64,000 nucleotides of DNA from an uncultured Granulosicoccaceae bacterium (GCA_937951345.1 CALFCF010000009.1:62001-126000); one strand, 5' to 3'. Counted from the first letter of the stretch, positions 8,846 through 18,434 are shown. Made by a program: numbers and translations. Notes: a model not told the origin generated them from the sequence alone.

Positions 8846-9622
8846 ATGTCATTTGAAAATATACAGATATCTGTTGATCAAGGTGTTGGTGTTATAACAC
8901 TGCATCGGCCAAAGGCCATGAATGCACTTTGCAGTCCCTTGATGGATGAACTGACCCAGGTACTGGATGACTGGGAACACAATTCGGATGTCCGTGCTGT
9001 TGTTGTCACTGGCAACGAAAAGGTGTTCGCCGCGGGTGCGGATATCAAGGAAATGCAAAGCAAGACGTTTGTCGATGTGCATACCGAGAATTTCATCACT
9101 GCGGGATGGGAACGGATTACGACCTTTAGAAAACCCGTTATTGCTGCGGTCGCAGGTTATGCGCTTGGCGGTGGTTGCGAGCTCGCGATGATGTGTGATT
9201 TTATAATCGCTGCCGATAACGCGCAGTTCGGTCAACCTGAAATCAAGCTGGGCATCATCCCCGGTGCGGGCGGTACCCAAAGGTTAACGCGTGCCATCGG
9301 AAAGGCTAAAGCCATGGATTTGTGTCTGACCGGTCGGAATATGGCTGTCGAGGAGGCGGAGCGCGCGGGATTGGTTGCCCGGGTAGTACCGGTGGACGAC
9401 CTTATGGATGAAGCGTTGAAGGCCGCACGCAGTATCGCGAGTTACTCGATGCCTTCCGTCATGCTGGCTAAAGACAGTATTAATTCAGCTTTGAACACAA
9501 GTTTGTCAGAGGGAATGATGATTGAGCGCCGCATGTTTCATTCGTTGTTTGCGACAGATGATCAAAAGGAAGGTATGCAGGCATTTGTCGACAAGCGCAA
9601 GCCGGCGTTCAAAGACAAATAA
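8846..9622 (+). CDS. Enoyl-CoA hydratase
   Basis: A 258-residue crotonase. The oxyanion-hole segments are AAGADIKEM and GYALGGGCELAM. The two catalytic glutamates are in GGGCELAM and FGQPEIKLGIIPGAGG, so it should be an active hydratase (trans-2-enoyl-CoA to L-3-hydroxyacyl-CoA). It closely resembles the short-chain EchA/ECHS1 type. The ATG at 8846 follows AGGTAAAG; the in-frame TTG at 8825 would add seven unrelated residues. It completes the beta-oxidation set with the neighbouring dehydrogenase, ETF and thiolase genes, but a 383-base gap containing element B separates it from the upstream gene. Confidence 0.92.
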   Translation: MSFENIQISVDQGVGVITLHRPKAMNALCSPLMDELTQVLDDWEHNSDVRAVVVTGNEKVFAAGADIKEMQSKTFVDVHTENFITAGWERITTFRKPVIAAVAGYALGGGCELAMMCDFIIAADNAQFGQPEIKLGIIPGAGGTQRLTRAIGKAKAMDLCLTGRNMAVEEAERAGLVARVVPVDDLMDEALKAARSIASYSMPSVMLAKDSINSALNTSLSEGMMIERRMFHSLFATDDQKEGMQAFVDKRKPAFKDK

Positions 9623-9664
9623 ACCGACGCGAGCATCAGACCGTAGTGCCAGCTTATTCTCATT

Positions 9665-9709
9665 GTTCGAAGTGTTCGAAGTGTTCGAAGTGTTCGAATT
9701 GTTCGAATT
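9665..9709. repeat. 9-bp tandem repeat, five units
   Basis: Five consecutive 9-mers: GTTCGAAGT three times, then GTTCGAATT twice. It begins 42 bases after the hydratase stop. It resembles a variable-number tandem repeat and is not a CRISPR (no spacers). Confidence 0.85.
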
Positions 9710-10136
9710 GGTACTAGTTCGGATAAGCTGGCAAAGAAACCAGTAAAGAATAGTTTAGCTAAAAAGCTCGGTCGGCATTATCAAGAAGAAATCATGAACG
9801 GTTCGATTTCTTTAACAACACCGGCGAGCTTTAGCTATTTCGTGATGACCGCTTGATGACCGCTTATTAGTTAGACAAAGTAAGACAAGCAAGTACAAGC
9901 AGTGCGTCAACCTGTTCGGTAACAAGTACCGCAACAAGTTCGAATTACCGCAACAAGTTCGACAACAATTACAGCTGGCTTTTTCCTCAATGTATCCCTG
10001 GCTAGCATTCGCAAGGCCGATACTTCCCTGACCAGCATATAGCCGTCGTCGCGACTTGATCGTTTCAGGGTAAACCGTTTCCGGAAAACAATCCTGCGTT
10101 AGTCGCTACGAATCAGTTGCCGGGAACCGTGATAGC
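9710..10136. other. Gene-free gap with further short repeats
   Basis: No gene is supported here. The 17-mer TACCGCAACAAGTTCGA occurs twice within about 9928-9963, and related ACAAGT/GTTCG words recur from 9880. The stretch looks like slippage-expanded non-coding DNA. Confidence 0.5.
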
Positions 10137-10265
10137 TTAACTGCCTGAATCGTTGTCTGTTCGAGTAGGTATATTGTGCTTTTTCTCTTTGACGAATTGC
10201 ACAATCTGATCCCAATACCGACCACATACCCAGCCGATAATCAGTGCAAGTAAAAATGAAGACAT
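10137..10265 (-). CDS. Small 42-residue membrane protein
   Basis: A short gene missed by length cut-offs. The ATG at 10265 is preceded by CAGGAGTTACATCT, an excellent AGGAG ribosome site at normal spacing. The product starts MSSFLLALIIGWVCGRYW (one hydrophobic membrane segment) and continues with a charged tail VQFVKEKKHN to a TAA. The layout fits a single-pass inner-membrane small protein with a cytoplasmic basic tail. No family is recognised. It lies about 325 bases downstream of ETF-QO on the same strand and may be a separate transcript. Confidence 0.6.
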   Translation of the reverse strand: MSSFLLALIIGWVCGRYWDQIVQFVKEKKHNIPTRTDNDSGS

Positions 10266-10590
10266 AGATGTAACTCCTGAATTATCTGTGGTGTTGCATC
10301 AAGCTGGTGAACGTCCCTGGCACATCGCATTTTTGTTTGAAACAACGCCGAAATCCAAACAGAAAAACTGCCTTGTAGATTGAACATAAGACACGCCTTG
10401 GCAGGAAAATTATCGCTCGCTGCAAATCACGTCAGGCACCTCGCGCTGACGTTTCCAGTTTTTATACTAATGGCCCGATGTCATCGATTCAACAGCAGTG
10501 TGTTGATCGACGCAGTTGTTTACACCGGAATTTGCAGATTTCGCCGGGTTGAAACCTTTTGCAAGTGTTTACAGATCAAAAGCTTTCGGC
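10266..10590. other. Gap between the small membrane protein and ETF-QO
   Basis: 325 bases with no supported gene. Frames here are short, lack ribosome sites and do not resemble known proteins. It probably holds the ETF-QO 3' end signals and the promoter of the small gene, but no strong hairpin is seen. Confidence 0.4.
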
Positions 10591-12258
10591 TTACATGTTG
10601 GGGTAATTCGGACCACCACCACCTTCAGGTGTACACCACGTAATGTTCTGGCTGGGGTCTTTGATATCACAGGTTTTACAGTGTACGCAGTTTTGTGCAT
10701 TAATCTGGAACCGTGGCGTACCCTTGTCGTCGACCACTTCATAGACGCCAGCCGGGCAGTAGCGTTGTGCTGGCTCATCCCATTTAGTCAGATTCACCTG
10801 TATCGGTACTTCAGGTTTGCCGAGCTGCAGATGCACCGGCTGATCGTCTTCGTGGGAGGTATTGGACAGGAACACAGATGACGGCTTGTCGAAGGTGAGT
10901 TTGCCGTCAGGTTTAGGGTAGTCAATCGCTTTGCAGTCAGCGGCAGGTTTCAATGTCGCATGGTCCGGTGTGTCGTCTTTTAACGTGAAAGGAAGGCGGC
11001 CTTTAAGAAAATTTACGTCCAGGAAGTTGAATGCACCACCTGCCCATGTGCCGAACTTGTGCACTGCTGGTCCAAAGTTGCGCGAAGCTTTGAGCTCTTC
11101 AAACGCCCAGGATGATTCGAATGCCGTTTTGTACTCTGTGAGTTCCTGATGACCTTCAGAGCGAGCGTCCGATCCGCTTAATGCGTCAAACAATACTTCT
11201 GCGGCCACCATGCCGGATTTCATGGCTGTGTGTGTGCCTTTGATTTTGGCAAAGTTTAGTGTGCCGGCATCACAACCGACCAACAGTCCACCGGGCATGG
11301 TCATTTTCGGCAATGAATTCAAGCCGCCTTTAGCGATGGCTCTGGCACCGTAGCTTATGCGTTCACCGCCTTCGAGCGTCTCTGCAATTTTCGGGTGAGT
11401 CTTGAAGCGCTGAAATTCATCGAAGGTACTGAGGTGGGGATTGCTGTAGTTCAAATCGATAATCAGTCCGACTACCACCTGATTGTCTTCCAGATGATAC
11501 AGAAAGGCGCCTCCGGTACTGCCGGATTCCGACAAAGGCCATCCCAACCCGTGAACAACCAATCCGGGCTGATGACGTGACGGATCCACCTGCCATAGTT
11601 CTTTGATACCGATACCGTAGTGCTGGGGCGAGACATCCTGATCGAGTGAGAACTGATTGATTAACTGTTTGCCGAGGCTGCCGCGGCAGCCTTCTGCAAA
11701 AACCGTATACTTGGCGTGCAGTTCCATGCCCGGTTCGAAGCCGTCTTTCGGTTCCCCGTCAGCACCCCGTCCCATGTCGCCGGTGGCTACGCCTTTAATG
11801 CTACCGTCGTCATTGAAAAGTACCTCGCTTGCGGCAAATCCGGGAAAAACCTCGACACCCAGTGCTTCTGCCTGCTCGCCAAGCCAGCGGGTCACATTCC
11901 CCAGACTAACGATATAATTTCCGTCGTTGTGCATGGTCTTGGGTACCAGGGCGTTCGGCATTTTCACCGCCTTCTCGGCGTTCATATAGAAATAGATTTC
12001 GTCACCGGTCACAGCCGTGTTCAGCGGTGCACCCTTTTCCTGCCAATCCGGAAATAACTCATTCAGGGCGGTTGGCTCCAGCACCGCACCAGAGAGTATG
12101 TGGGCTCCGATTTCCGAACCTTTCTCGATCACGACTACCGACAATTCATGCTCTTTTTCCGCAGCCAATTGCATCAGCTTGCAGGCGGTCGAAAGGCCTG
12201 AAGGACCACCACCAACGATGACTACATCGAATTCCATGGATTCGCGTTCTGCCGTCAT
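10591..12258 (-). CDS. Electron transfer flavoprotein-ubiquinone oxidoreductase
   Basis: A 555-residue ETF-QO that passes electrons from reduced ETF to ubiquinone at the inner membrane. FAD binds at MEFDVVIVGGGPSGLS near the N-terminus. The GLGWPL/GGAFLYHL and GLIIDLNYSNPHLSTFDEFQ blocks are typical of the quinone-binding domain. The C-terminal [4Fe-4S] domain has cysteines in CPAGVYEV, INAQNCVHCKTCDIKDPSQ and ITWCTPEGGGGP. The ATG at 12258 follows GGAGAAACCC and gives the usual N-terminus; a longer frame to 12360 adds 34 unrelated residues. Together with etfBA this completes the electron path from acyl-CoA oxidation. Confidence 0.95.
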   Translation of the reverse strand: MTAERESMEFDVVIVGGGPSGLSTACKLMQLAAEKEHELSVVVIEKGSEIGAHILSGAVLEPTALNELFPDWQEKGAPLNTAVTGDEIYFYMNAEKAVKMPNALVPKTMHNDGNYIVSLGNVTRWLGEQAEALGVEVFPGFAASEVLFNDDGSIKGVATGDMGRGADGEPKDGFEPGMELHAKYTVFAEGCRGSLGKQLINQFSLDQDVSPQHYGIGIKELWQVDPSRHQPGLVVHGLGWPLSESGSTGGAFLYHLEDNQVVVGLIIDLNYSNPHLSTFDEFQRFKTHPKIAETLEGGERISYGARAIAKGGLNSLPKMTMPGGLLVGCDAGTLNFAKIKGTHTAMKSGMVAAEVLFDALSGSDARSEGHQELTEYKTAFESSWAFEELKASRNFGPAVHKFGTWAGGAFNFLDVNFLKGRLPFTLKDDTPDHATLKPAADCKAIDYPKPDGKLTFDKPSSVFLSNTSHEDDQPVHLQLGKPEVPIQVNLTKWDEPAQRYCPAGVYEVVDDKGTPRFQINAQNCVHCKTCDIKDPSQNITWCTPEGGGGPNYPNM

Positions 12259-12472
12259 GGGTTTCTCCGGTTGATTTTGCTTCAAGAATACTGTGGTATA
12301 CGAAGGATAGTGAATTTCAGCGCCTTCGCCGTGTGCCTCTCGGGTGGCAACGCGCACCATGATGTGTCATTTTACATCGCCGGGTCATTGTAATGGTAAT
12401 TGCTGCCGGAAACAGTTGATCCCTAAGTGACTTATCAAAGTCCGAAAACGAACTTAAGCGGAATCCAATCTG

Positions 12473-13075
12473 ATGGTGTCTCATTCCAGTTTCTCTTCGG
12501 CGCTAGCCTGCTTGTTAACAACTGTGTTGATGGTGGGTGGCTGTGCTACCTCGCCCGCAACGGATGAAGACTCATCCCCATCGCTCGGGCCGGGAATTCG
12601 ATTGACCGGTGTCGATGCGCCGGATCGCCTGCTGGTACCTGCGATCAGTGGTGTTATCAGGCGGGAAGATGTTGCGGTGGCGGATGCCCGTGTGCTGATC
12701 GCCCGAAATCAGGGGGTGGATTCACGCTGTGAAGAGGCGTTAGCTGAGGTTTTGACCAATGCTGACGGAGAGTTCGTGTTTGATGCAATCACTGCAAAAC
12801 TGGAGATCGGGAAAGTAATAAAAAAACTGGATACGAGTTGGCAGGTGTGTGTCACCGAGAACAATGCTGCTGATGGCAACGAAACTGATGCAAAGCTTAT
12901 CTGGTACGACCAGCATACCGGCGTGTTGTTTAACCGTGAGCCAACCCGTCTGCTGTGTGATCTCGGTGCCAGCGGTACACGCGCGAAGCGATTTACCGGC
13001 GACACAGCAGACCTTGCTTGTCGTTCAACAACCGCTGTTAACGGGTCTCAGATTCAGCTTGATTCGATTAATTAA
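12473..13075 (+). CDS. Putative lipoprotein, carboxypeptidase-regulatory-like fold
   Basis: A 200-residue predicted lipoprotein: signal peptide with lipobox (LMVGGC, Cys about residue 24). The mature part has a segment (VISGVIRREDVAVADARVLIAR ... TNADGEFVFDAI) reminiscent of the transthyretin-like/carboxypeptidase-regulatory beta sandwich that binds surfaces or carbohydrates. No function can be assigned. It is convergent with sohB and its stop codon lies inside the terminator-like hairpin that follows. Confidence 0.7.
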   Translation: MVSHSSFSSALACLLTTVLMVGGCATSPATDEDSSPSLGPGIRLTGVDAPDRLLVPAISGVIRREDVAVADARVLIARNQGVDSRCEEALAEVLTNADGEFVFDAITAKLEIGKVIKKLDTSWQVCVTENNAADGNETDAKLIWYDQHTGVLFNREPTRLLCDLGASGTRAKRFTGDTADLACRSTTAVNGSQIQLDSIN

Positions 13076-13108
13076 GTATCCCACGGCAGAGCAGGGGGAT
13101 ACTTAATT
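13070..13108. terminator. 13-bp hairpin between convergent genes
   Basis: AATTAAGTATCCC (13070-13082) pairs perfectly with GGGATACTTAATT (13096-13108) around a 13-base loop. The lipoprotein stop codon is in the left arm, and sohB ends 57 bases further on the other strand. It probably ends transcription from both sides; the T-rich part is within the stem rather than after it. Confidence 0.65.
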
Positions 13109-13164
13109 CTGGTGAACCGTTGAACAACCATCTGCGTTGCATTAGCTGGCTGGCGTGATGCCGC

Positions 13165-14268
13165 TTACCCGGACAGATAGCGCGACTTTAACAAACGCTC
13201 CAGCCAGGTCATTAGGGTGTTGTCGATGGTTGTTTGAGCTGCCATACCGACTTTCTCGAGAAGATTTTTCTTTTCCTTGTATTTGATTTCAAAAACATCT
13301 GCAGTTTCACAGGCACGCATCAGGTATTCATCACTGGTCAGCAAGTCATCGACCATCGAGCGATTCACAGCGTCACTACCCGACCATGTCTCACCGGTGG
13401 CCACTTCTTCTATGTCAAGTACACTGCGGTGCTGTTTAACATGAGACTTGAACTGTTCATGGATGATTTCAATGTCTTCAAGGAATTTCTCACGAGCTTC
13501 ATCGGTATTCTCGCCGAACACAGTCAGTGTGCGCTTGAACTTGCCCGCAGTCAGTAATTCGAAATCCACGTTGTATTCTTTAAGCAGGCGATGGAAGTTT
13601 GGAATCTGTGCGACGACCCCGATAGATCCAACAACCGCAAAGGGTGCTGCGATGATTTTGTCTGCAACACAAGCCATCATATAGCCGCCACTGGCAGCAA
13701 CTTTGTCGATGCAGACAGTAAGTGGTATGCCTTTTTTGCTGACGCGCTCCAGTTGGGAGGCGCCCAGGCCATAGGATGTGACCATACCGCCGCCACTTTC
13801 CAGTCTGACCACAATTTCGTCCTCAGCTTTAGCAGTTGTCAGTATCGCCGAGATCTCCTTGCGTAGTGAATTCACCGCATTGCCTCGGATGTCTCCGTCA
13901 AAATCAACGACAAAAATAGATTTTCTACCTGGTTCGCTGATACGTGTTTCGCCGTCGCCACGTCGTTTGTCCGCCTCTTTGGCTGCTTTCTTTTCTTCTT
14001 TGGCCTTGGCTTTTTTCTCTGCTTTTTCCTGCTTCAGGATCAACTTCAGTTGTGCAGTGTCCAGATTCATTTTTTGTAGTGCATCGCTCATGTCATCGAG
14101 CGATTCATTCATGTTGGTGATCTCGATATGACCACCGGATGATCCGCTGCGATGTCTGCCGCCGCCACGCGACAACATAAATATCACTGCAACGACCGCG
14201 ACAATAGCGATAACGAATGTGAGTAATTTCAGTAGAAAAAGGCCGTATTCAGCCAGCAGACCTGTCAA
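13165..14268 (-). CDS. sohB: SohB-type inner-membrane serine peptidase
   Basis: A 367-residue peptidase of the SppA/SohB (S49) family. An N-terminal membrane helix (residues 8-33) is followed by a basic, coiled-coil-like Lys/Ala-rich stretch (70-105) and the peptidase domain. The likely nucleophile is Ser193 in KVAASGGYMMAC; the general-base lysine is probably Lys245 in TAGKFKRT. The SohB_N domain precedes the catalytic domain, which distinguishes it from SppA. The start is TTG with CCGGAG six bases upstream. It follows rlmKL on the same strand after 52 bases, so the two may be co-transcribed. Confidence 0.92.
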   Translation of the reverse strand: MTGLLAEYGLFLLKLLTFVIAIVAVVAVIFMLSRGGGRHRSGSSGGHIEITNMNESLDDMSDALQKMNLDTAQLKLILKQEKAEKKAKAKEEKKAAKEADKRRGDGETRISEPGRKSIFVVDFDGDIRGNAVNSLRKEISAILTTAKAEDEIVVRLESGGGMVTSYGLGASQLERVSKKGIPLTVCIDKVAASGGYMMACVADKIIAAPFAVVGSIGVVAQIPNFHRLLKEYNVDFELLTAGKFKRTLTVFGENTDEAREKFLEDIEIIHEQFKSHVKQHRSVLDIEEVATGETWSGSDAVNRSMVDDLLTSDEYLMRACETADVFEIKYKEKKNLLEKVGMAAQTTIDNTLMTWLERLLKSRYLSG

Positions 14269-14320
14269 TTTAAACTCCGGATTTTTAAGGCAACCTAATG
14301 TGAACTGGAAGTATGCCTTT

Positions 14321-16714
14321 TTACATCGAAGTCTGCCGGTGTTTTATGAACCAGCAGCGATGGATTTTGCGATTGCTCGAATAGTCGGGGCCGATAGACC
14401 AGTCAGAACGCTCCTCGACAGTGGTCCGATCAGCCAGATCGTCATTCATACGGAACCGCTTGAAATTGGTAGAAAAGATTATCAATCCATCTGCGCTGAG
14501 ATGACGCAGGCACTCGCGGATACAATCACCGTGATGACGCTGAACATCCCAATCATGCTCGTTACGGTTGGAGTTAGAGAAAGTCGGCGGGTCAAGTAGT
14601 ATCAGATCGAATGTTTCCCTGTTCTGCTTGAGCCAGGTCATCACATCCTCTCTGACCAGTTGATGATTTGTCGACTGGCAATCGTTGAGTGACAGGTTGT
14701 CCGCTGCCCAATACAGATAGCGTTTTGATGTGTCAACACTGACGCTGCGGGTGGCTCCTCCCTGAATTGCGTGGGCTGTTGCGCTGGCTGTATAGCAAAA
14801 CAGGTTCAGGAATCGTTTGCCGTCACTGTGCTTCTGTATGTAGTGTCTGACTTTTCTATGATCGGTAAACAGACCGGTATCCAGATAATCTGATGGATTG
14901 ATCAATAGTTTGCAGCCATATTCCTCGACAAGCAGGCGCTGATTATTCTGTTGCCGGCGGGTGTATTGCTGCGAGCCTTTTTGCTTTTCACGCAGCTTGA
15001 CATGGAGGTGCGCGTCATTCAGATCAAGAACAGCTTTGGTATGGCCAAGTGCTGTTGTCAGGCGTGCGGCGGCAGTTTGCGAATCGATGGTTGATGGTGC
15101 CCGGTACTCCTGCAAGACAGCATGTAGCTCTTTGGCAGCAGAAAAAGCGCTCGTAGATTCGTTTTTTTTCTTCGGCGTTTTCGCGCTGGATGCGTGGCGG
15201 TTGTTTTGAGTGCTGTTTTGGCCACTTTCGGTTTTGATGCCGCGAGGGTCTATGCTCTCGTGCCAGCGTTGACCACCTGACCAGTCGGGACTTACCGGCA
15301 CACCATTGTAAAGATCAATCGCGACTGCGTATGCCGGTATGTCTGCATCGTAGAGTCTGTACGCGGCTATCGATTCGCGTTTTAACCAGGCGTTCAGCCG
15401 TTTTCTGTTTTTCTTCAATCGATTGGCAAAGTCGAGGCCATCGTTCTCTGAAACGGCCGGTTGCTTTGGCAGCTGAGGCTGAGCTTTTGGCGCTGTTGTC
15501 GATTGGTTTTTTGTGCCGTGTTGTTGGCGCGCTGTCAACGCACCAGTGACAACACGACAGGCAATACCGCCATTGGAGAACCGCAGAGGTTCAGGTGCCT
15601 TATCGTTAGATGTGGCGTTGGATTCCCGGGTTTTGCCGAGGCGCAGCAAATGATGTGGTGATTTATCAGGTATTACCAGTGCTGCTTGCCAGTCTCTGAA
15701 ACCGTCGTGCAGGATGCGGCTACAATCGCGAAAGAACTGTGTTGGTGTGCGTTTTGAGGACAGTCGTTCACCATACGGCGGGTTGAATACCACCAACCCG
15801 GTATTGCCCGTCGGTGCATGCTTTTCAAAAAAATCGCTTTGCCCGATATTAACCAGATGTGTCAGTTCAGCAGCCTGTAGATTCTCGTGAGCGGCTGTCA
15901 GCACACTCGGATGGATGTCTGCCCCGCTGATTTGGCATTCACTTTTCTGAAGCAATTCCTTGCCTCGCCGGGCACGATGTTCCACCTCGTTCCTGACTTC
16001 CTGCCAGAGTGTCTGGTCGTACTGACGCCAGCCATGGAATCCAAATCGATCCCGAAACAGCCCGGGTGCAACGTCGGCGGCAATCATTGCCGCTTCGATC
16101 ACAAATGTGCCTGAGCCGCACATGGGGTCATGAAGCGCTTGTCCTTGCCTGGCAAGATCCGGCCAGCCACAGGCGATCAGTGTCGCAGCGGCGAGATTTT
16201 CCTTTAACGGTGCAGCCCCCTCACTAAGGCGATAACCACGTTGATGCAAACTACGTCCAGACCAGTCTATCGCCAGACGCAGATTGTCACGAAACAGGTA
16301 GGCGTTTATGCGTAGATCGGGGGCCTTACGGTCAACAGAGGGGCGTTCGCCCTGAGACTCTCGAAATTGATCGACAATGGCGTCTTTGGTTTTCTGTGCG
16401 CCAAAACCTGAGTGCGTTATCGCTGACCGATCACAGAAAAAATCAATAGAAAAAGTCGTTTCAAGGCTCATGTGACTGGCCCAGTCAACCTCCCTGACAC
16501 GTTTGTAGAGGTTGTCGGGAGTATCTGCTTGACCACGGTGTATGGGCAGCAATACACGGTTCGCCACCCGTGACTCCAGACAGATTCGGTAGGCGTTGCT
16601 GTGGCTGCAGTGAAAGCGCACACCGGCGCCCGCAACCTTTATATCGGTGGCGCCAAGTTGCCCAAGCTCGTCAGCAAGGAGGAATTGCAGACCATGTGGT
16701 GCCGTTGCATACAT
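14321..16714 (-). CDS. rlmL: Bifunctional 23S rRNA methyltransferase RlmKL
   Basis: A fusion of two SAM-dependent methyltransferases that make m2G2445 and m7G2069 in 23S rRNA. Order: N-terminal THUMP region, RlmL domain with DPMCGSGTFVIEAA (about residue 196) and NPPYGERL (about 311), then RlmK domain with LFCYTASATAHA and LDPPTFSNS. At 797 residues it is about 100 longer than E. coli RlmKL. The extra length lies in two Gln/Lys/Ser-rich linkers around residues 385-425 and 490-550. The ATG at 16714 matches the E. coli N-terminus (M-x-A-T/S-A-x-x-G-L). A TTG at 16750 in frame would add 12 residues. No strong ribosome site marks either. Confidence 0.93.
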   Translation of the reverse strand: MYATAPHGLQFLLADELGQLGATDIKVAGAGVRFHCSHSNAYRICLESRVANRVLLPIHRGQADTPDNLYKRVREVDWASHMSLETTFSIDFFCDRSAITHSGFGAQKTKDAIVDQFRESQGERPSVDRKAPDLRINAYLFRDNLRLAIDWSGRSLHQRGYRLSEGAAPLKENLAAATLIACGWPDLARQGQALHDPMCGSGTFVIEAAMIAADVAPGLFRDRFGFHGWRQYDQTLWQEVRNEVEHRARRGKELLQKSECQISGADIHPSVLTAAHENLQAAELTHLVNIGQSDFFEKHAPTGNTGLVVFNPPYGERLSSKRTPTQFFRDCSRILHDGFRDWQAALVIPDKSPHHLLRLGKTRESNATSNDKAPEPLRFSNGGIACRVVTGALTARQQHGTKNQSTTAPKAQPQLPKQPAVSENDGLDFANRLKKNRKRLNAWLKRESIAAYRLYDADIPAYAVAIDLYNGVPVSPDWSGGQRWHESIDPRGIKTESGQNSTQNNRHASSAKTPKKKNESTSAFSAAKELHAVLQEYRAPSTIDSQTAAARLTTALGHTKAVLDLNDAHLHVKLREKQKGSQQYTRRQQNNQRLLVEEYGCKLLINPSDYLDTGLFTDHRKVRHYIQKHSDGKRFLNLFCYTASATAHAIQGGATRSVSVDTSKRYLYWAADNLSLNDCQSTNHQLVREDVMTWLKQNRETFDLILLDPPTFSNSNRNEHDWDVQRHHGDCIRECLRHLSADGLIIFSTNFKRFRMNDDLADRTTVEERSDWSIGPDYSSNRKIHRCWFIKHRQTSM

Positions 16715-17021
16715 GGCCTGCTGCGTGTCCTGTGGGGTCGGATTTGGCAAGTAACGCTCGCAGGGCTTGGGCGGTGAAATAGCGCTTACGTGAGCACATG
16801 GCGCACGTAGTGACGATACAATACAGTAAACTGGCTTATGATCGGTAACCGATGCTTGTGATCAACCGCTGATTATCGGCTAACAGCGTAAATGCGCGGT
16901 TAACCGGTTGTACGTTGTCAGTCGGTAAAAACGGGTTGTTCGCAAAAAGCGGATAGATACCTGTGCGTACAATTTGTCGTTCCCGAATTATCTCAAGTAT
17001 CAAGCAAGTATTGTATAAGTT

Positions 17022-18434
17022 ATGAAACTTACCAGTTACGGCGCTGCAGAAGAAGTCACGGGTTCCTGCCACTTGGTGGAAGTTGGTGACAAAAAGATTT
17101 TACTTGATTGCGGGCTCATCCAGGGGCGTGCCAAGGATGAGCGCAGGAATCGGGATCCTTTTCCGTTCGACCCGTCCTCGCTGGATGCTGTTGTGTTGAG
17201 TCATGCCCACATCGACCATAGCGGGCGTCTGCCGATTTTGTTCAATCAGGGTTACGAAGGTAAGATTTTCACTCACCCGGCAAGCGCTGACTTGTGCAGC
17301 ACGTTGCTGAAGGATTCTGCTTATCTGCATCAGCGTGACACCGAATATCGTAACAAACGACGCGCCCGCAAAGGCCGGGCACCGCTCGAGCCCATGTACA
17401 CGATCGAGGATGTTGAGCGGACAATTAAATGTTTTAAAACAGTGGACTTTGGCGTACCGACCGCTATAACCGGAAATTGCGAAATAACATTGAACGACGC
17501 TGGACATATTCTCGGCTCGGCGATGGTCACGCTAAAGCTCGAAGAGAAAGATCAGCGACGAACGCTGGTTTTTTCCGGGGACCTGGGGCATAGAGGTGCG
17601 CCGATTCTGCGTGATTTTCATTTGCTCGATGAGGCAGATCTGGTGCTGGTCGAGAGCACCTATGGCAATCGTCTGCATCGGGATTGGAGTGAAACGTTTG
17701 ACGAGGTCAGTGACATTGTCCGCGAGGTAAAAGGCAGTAAAGGTAACGTGTTGATACCGGCATTTGCGGTTGGCAGAAGCCAGATGATTCTGTACATGTT
17801 TGCACGCTATTTTGACCAGTGGGATCTTGGCCAGTGGAAGATTTTCCTGGATAGCCCGATGGCGATTGAAGCGACAAAAACGTACCTGAAACATGTTGAT
17901 CTATACGATGAAACGGCTGCTGCCTTCTGGAAAGAACATGGACCGGATCTGTCTATGCCGAACTTTTCGTTTTCGCGTACGGCTGCCGAATCGCAGAAAA
18001 TCAACCAGATGAAATCGGGTGCAATTGTTATTGCCGGCAGTGGCATGTGTACAGGGGGACGAATAAAGCATCATCTGAAACACAATCTCTGGCGCAAGGA
18101 ATCTCATGTGGTGATTTCCGGGTATCAATCATATGGATCTTTGGGACGAAAGCTGGTTGATGGTGCCAAGTCCGTCAAGCTATGGGGTGATAAAATCAAG
18201 GTGCAGGCCAGCATACATACTGTCGGCGGCCTGTCTGCGCATGCAGATCAGCAGGGTATTATGGACTGGTACGCCAATTTCAAAGGCAGGCCGCCGGCGC
18301 TTATGGTGCACGGCGAGACAGATGCCATGCAGGTGCTTGCCGGTAGAATACGTAGTGAGCTGGGTGGTCATGCGCATATCGCAAAACCCGGAAAGTCGAC
18401 TGACCTGCTGAAGCTTGATCGGCTTAAAGCGTAG
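17022..18434 (+). CDS. Beta-CASP metallo-beta-lactamase-fold RNA nuclease
   Basis: A 470-residue MBL-fold protein with beta-CASP insertion, the family of CPSF73-like and Ysh1-like RNA nucleases. Metal site H61-x-H63-x-D65-H66, later His in DAGHILGSAM and Asp in VFSGDLGHRG. Beta-CASP motif A/B region is VESTYGNRLH, PAFAVGRSQMILY and SGMCTGGR. The terminal HTVGGLSAHADQQGI and PPALMVHGE give motif C. Members act on RNA as endo- or 5'-exonucleases; the precise bacterial substrate of this branch is not established. It overlaps the following TerB-like frame by 20 bases if that gene starts at 18415. Confidence 0.9.
   Translation: MKLTSYGAAEEVTGSCHLVEVGDKKILLDCGLIQGRAKDERRNRDPFPFDPSSLDAVVLSHAHIDHSGRLPILFNQGYEGKIFTHPASADLCSTLLKDSAYLHQRDTEYRNKRRARKGRAPLEPMYTIEDVERTIKCFKTVDFGVPTAITGNCEITLNDAGHILGSAMVTLKLEEKDQRRTLVFSGDLGHRGAPILRDFHLLDEADLVLVESTYGNRLHRDWSETFDEVSDIVREVKGSKGNVLIPAFAVGRSQMILYMFARYFDQWDLGQWKIFLDSPMAIEATKTYLKHVDLYDETAAAFWKEHGPDLSMPNFSFSRTAAESQKINQMKSGAIVIAGSGMCTGGRIKHHLKHNLWRKESHVVISGYQSYGSLGRKLVDGAKSVKLWGDKIKVQASIHTVGGLSAHADQQGIMDWYANFKGRPPALMVHGETDAMQVLAGRIRSELGGHAHIAKPGKSTDLLKLDRLKA

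Noticed and set aside
9665-9709. Possible CRISPR array
   Set aside because: The 9-mers are directly adjacent with no spacers, and no cas genes are present.
10591-12360. Longer ETF-QO starting at 12360
   Set aside because: The added residues are unrelated to the family; the ATG at 12258 has a GGAG site and the normal N-terminus.
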